DNA of 64,000 nucleotides, taken from contig WNKI01000001.1 of NCBI GenBank assembly GCA_015350385.1, forward strand, positions 2,610,751 to 2,674,750, given 5' to 3'. Below, one piece after another: positions 62,236 through 64,000 of this stretch (position 1 is the first letter of the stretch; the number at the start of each line of letters is the position of its first letter). The DNA is from Aculops lycopersici. Its lineage: Eukaryota > Arthropoda > Arachnida > Trombidiformes > Eriophyidae. Under the pieces are notes generated by a model. That model saw only the letters and a program-made list of their open reading frames with translations. It made no database searches and was not told where the DNA came from. Both the position numbers and the translations under genes were made by a program.

Positions 62236-62270
62236 ATTTGGTTGTAAGCAACTATTGCTTACAACCAAAT
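62236..62270. repeat. Perfect 16-bp inverted repeat with 3-nt loop
   Basis: ATTTGGTTGTAAGCAA (62236-62251), CTA, then its exact reverse complement TTGCTTACAACCAAAT (62255-62270). It could form a tight hairpin in DNA or RNA or be a dimer site. It lies about 640 bp upstream of the zinc-transporter start. Confidence 0.8.
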
Positions 62271-62466
62271 CCGACAGCCGAGGAGTCGACTTTTTGGGAA
62301 TAGGAAGCGCGGAATCAGATTTTGTTGAGACCAACCTAAATACTTGATCTGGATACCTCTACATTATTCCGTTGTTAGCTTTAGATAGAGGATCTATACT
62401 GGGATATCCAAGCAATTGTGTGTGTGGCAGTCAATCACTTGCTTATGCTTAGCAACCGGAGGTTGT

Positions 62467-62709
62467 ATGGTAGGACAGAAAACAAGTATCATCTATGCAT
62501 CATACATGTTAAAGATGAACTCTAACCCCTCGCGTGATTTACTCCAAGTTTTTAGAGATTTGATGTTCAAATCAGCGGTACTTAGCGGAGGATTCAAGCC
62601 AATCCAACCACCTGTTTACAATTTCGATGAAGTCTTTTATGTCTTGCCAACCACCCCTGAGAGTTCGATTCCTAATGACCAATATGGCTTATGGCGCCAG
62701 ATAGATTGA
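62467..62709 (+). CDS. Doubtful small protein (80 aa)
   Basis: From the first ATG (62467) the frame reads MVGQKTSIIYASYMLKMN, then LLQVFRDLMFKSAVLSGGFKP (a helix-like run), IQPPVYNFDEVFYVLPTTP and GLWRQID. The proline/aromatic composition looks more protein-like than nearby chance frames, but no family is recognised and no expression signal is visible. Confidence 0.25.
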   Translation: MVGQKTSIIYASYMLKMNSNPSRDLLQVFRDLMFKSAVLSGGFKPIQPPVYNFDEVFYVLPTTPESSIPNDQYGLWRQID

Positions 62710-64000
62710 TTAATCGTAAGCGTAATCGTTTTGTTTTTTCGACAAAGCAAAATAACTGGATAGAATTTGTCGTTTGATTCACTGTCACCAGATGATGCCA
62801 CTGGCTCTGGCAAGCTGGTGAAGGAGTAAAACTGCTCGCGAGTTAGCGCGGGCTAGCGACAAGTTTCAGTTGAACATATTCCCACAAATCAAGTGCAGGA
62901 GACTGCTCATCAATCGTCAATCAATCTAACTAGTGAACTGTTGTTTTTGTGGGAGTAACAGAAAAAGACAAAGAAGAAACTCCCTGTAGGCTAATTCTGG
63001 TTGGCCAACTACAGTAAGTGTGACTTGTGGCCGAACATAACCTTCACGTTTGCCCAATCAGCCATTTGGTCTTTGTTTGTTGCTTTAGCGGTAGTGGGGT
63101 TTTAGTTGTACTGTGACTTTTGTGGTTTCTGTCATCGTTAAGGATAGAGAAAGTGTTTTTGAGTCCACAGGTAGCTTTTGAGTTGTCTTATTTCCAGCGC
63201 CAATGACCAGGGCCAAGTGCTTACTGACCAACAGGTAGCAACAGACGAGATTTGGCCATCACATCGTCGTTCATAGAGAGCGATAAAACACTTTCCTTCA
63301 AGTTCCTTTCTGGTCGCTCGAGTCTCGAACTTGGATTTTCGCAAATCATTTGTAAAATTAAGCAAAACGGTGGAATTCTAAACAACTAGCAGTAGACAAC
63401 AATCACTCGTTTCCTGTCCAATTTCGGCTCGCTATATTGTATAGTATAGCTAGTGGTAAGTGTAGTGGTCTTTTTGGTGGTGGTGGTGGTGGCGGTCGGA
63501 AACTCAGCATCCACTCTTGCACTTGACTAGCACTTGATTTGCCATTTGGCACGCCGGCTCTGTCTGCTTGTTTTGTACTTTATTTGTAATCGCCAGCCGA
63601 GAGCCAGTTCACACTAACAGCAAGCTAACCAGTAAAGTTGGTGACTACAATATTTTGGCCAGTTTGTTTGTCAAGCTGGAAGCTGGTAGTGGAATGCGAA
63701 AAATGACGACGATGGCGACGACAACAACAACAACAACTTTACTGATCTACGGCGAATGCAAGTGATTGCGAGCCGAACCACTTGTTGCCATTCAGACGTC
63801 AGTTAACACCAACTAATTCCAACAACGAGAACCCAAATAAAAAACATACCCAAGCCTGCACTTGGTATAGTGCATCGAACTACACTGTGCATGGGAGCAA
63901 CAAGTTGTTTAGCTGAGGCTCATCCGTCACCAAAACTAAATCAAAATGACGTCTCCGGATTGTCTTTTCCTGTTCTCTGGTTTCTCTACGCAGAGTTTGC

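Larger units (their letters stand above)
61598..64000. other. Region upstream of the zinc transporter to the window end
   Basis: It includes the transporter promoter side. No confident gene is present. There is a perfect 16-bp inverted repeat at 62236-62270 and, near the end, a GGT/GGC tract (63475-63497) and an ACA tract (63720-63738). One short frame at 62467-62709 is described separately. Confidence 0.5.

Overview
This is animal nuclear DNA. The genes use the standard code and carry short spliceosomal introns (64 and about 74 nt where resolved). The repertoire includes a SoxB HMG protein, a kinesin-3, BCKDHA, BORCS5 and CGRRF1-like genes, plus a six-cysteine peritrophin-A chitin-binding domain of the kind arthropods use in cuticle and gut matrices. 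Most genes are single-exon and packed on both strands. Many proteins carry long Q/N/H/S/A homopolymers. I read it as a compact, intron-poor arthropod genome, possibly a mite, but the species cannot be fixed from the sequence.

Layout. 1-6.1 kb is microsatellite-rich non-coding DNA with one strong orphan TATA box. 6.1-7.4 kb is a SoxB2-type gene. 7.6-8.8 kb (-) is a truncated VPS35 paralogue. 9.9-12.2 kb is a short TMEM131-like gene lacking the usual long N-terminal part. 13.6-18.3 kb (-) holds two secreted-protein genes, one a large acidic protein whose chitin-binding domain is completed across an intron. 18.3-21.2 kb has no convincing gene but contains decayed inverted repeats. 21.2-24.9 kb (-) holds an unknown protein, MRE11 and a small GPI-like protein. 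25.7-30.9 kb (-) is a giant KIF28-like kinesin-3. 33.0-38.6 kb (-) is a ZNF800-like zinc-finger protein. 41.6-42.5 kb (-) is a crotonase-family enzyme.

43.0-52.0 kb is the accessory part. It has a gene joining two chromodomains, a Ulp1-protease-like segment and a C2H2 finger. Next to it is a 505-bp non-autonomous hAT-type element with 31-bp perfect terminal inverted repeats and an 8-bp target duplication; a paralogous empty site lies 7 kb away in the same window. Two tandem, mosaic AMP-dependent acyl-CoA synthetase genes and a BTB-like relic follow.

52.0-61.6 kb returns to housekeeping genes: a CGRRF1-like RING protein, BCKDHA and BORCS5 closely spaced on +, a 988-aa unknown protein with a thrice-repeated motif, and a ZnT-type zinc transporter (-). 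From 61.6 kb to the end I see no confident gene, but there is a perfect 16-bp inverted repeat.

The genes do not form one pathway. The main novelty candidates are the chromodomain/Ulp1-like/zinc-finger gene with the adjacent hAT element, and the mosaic synthetase pair.
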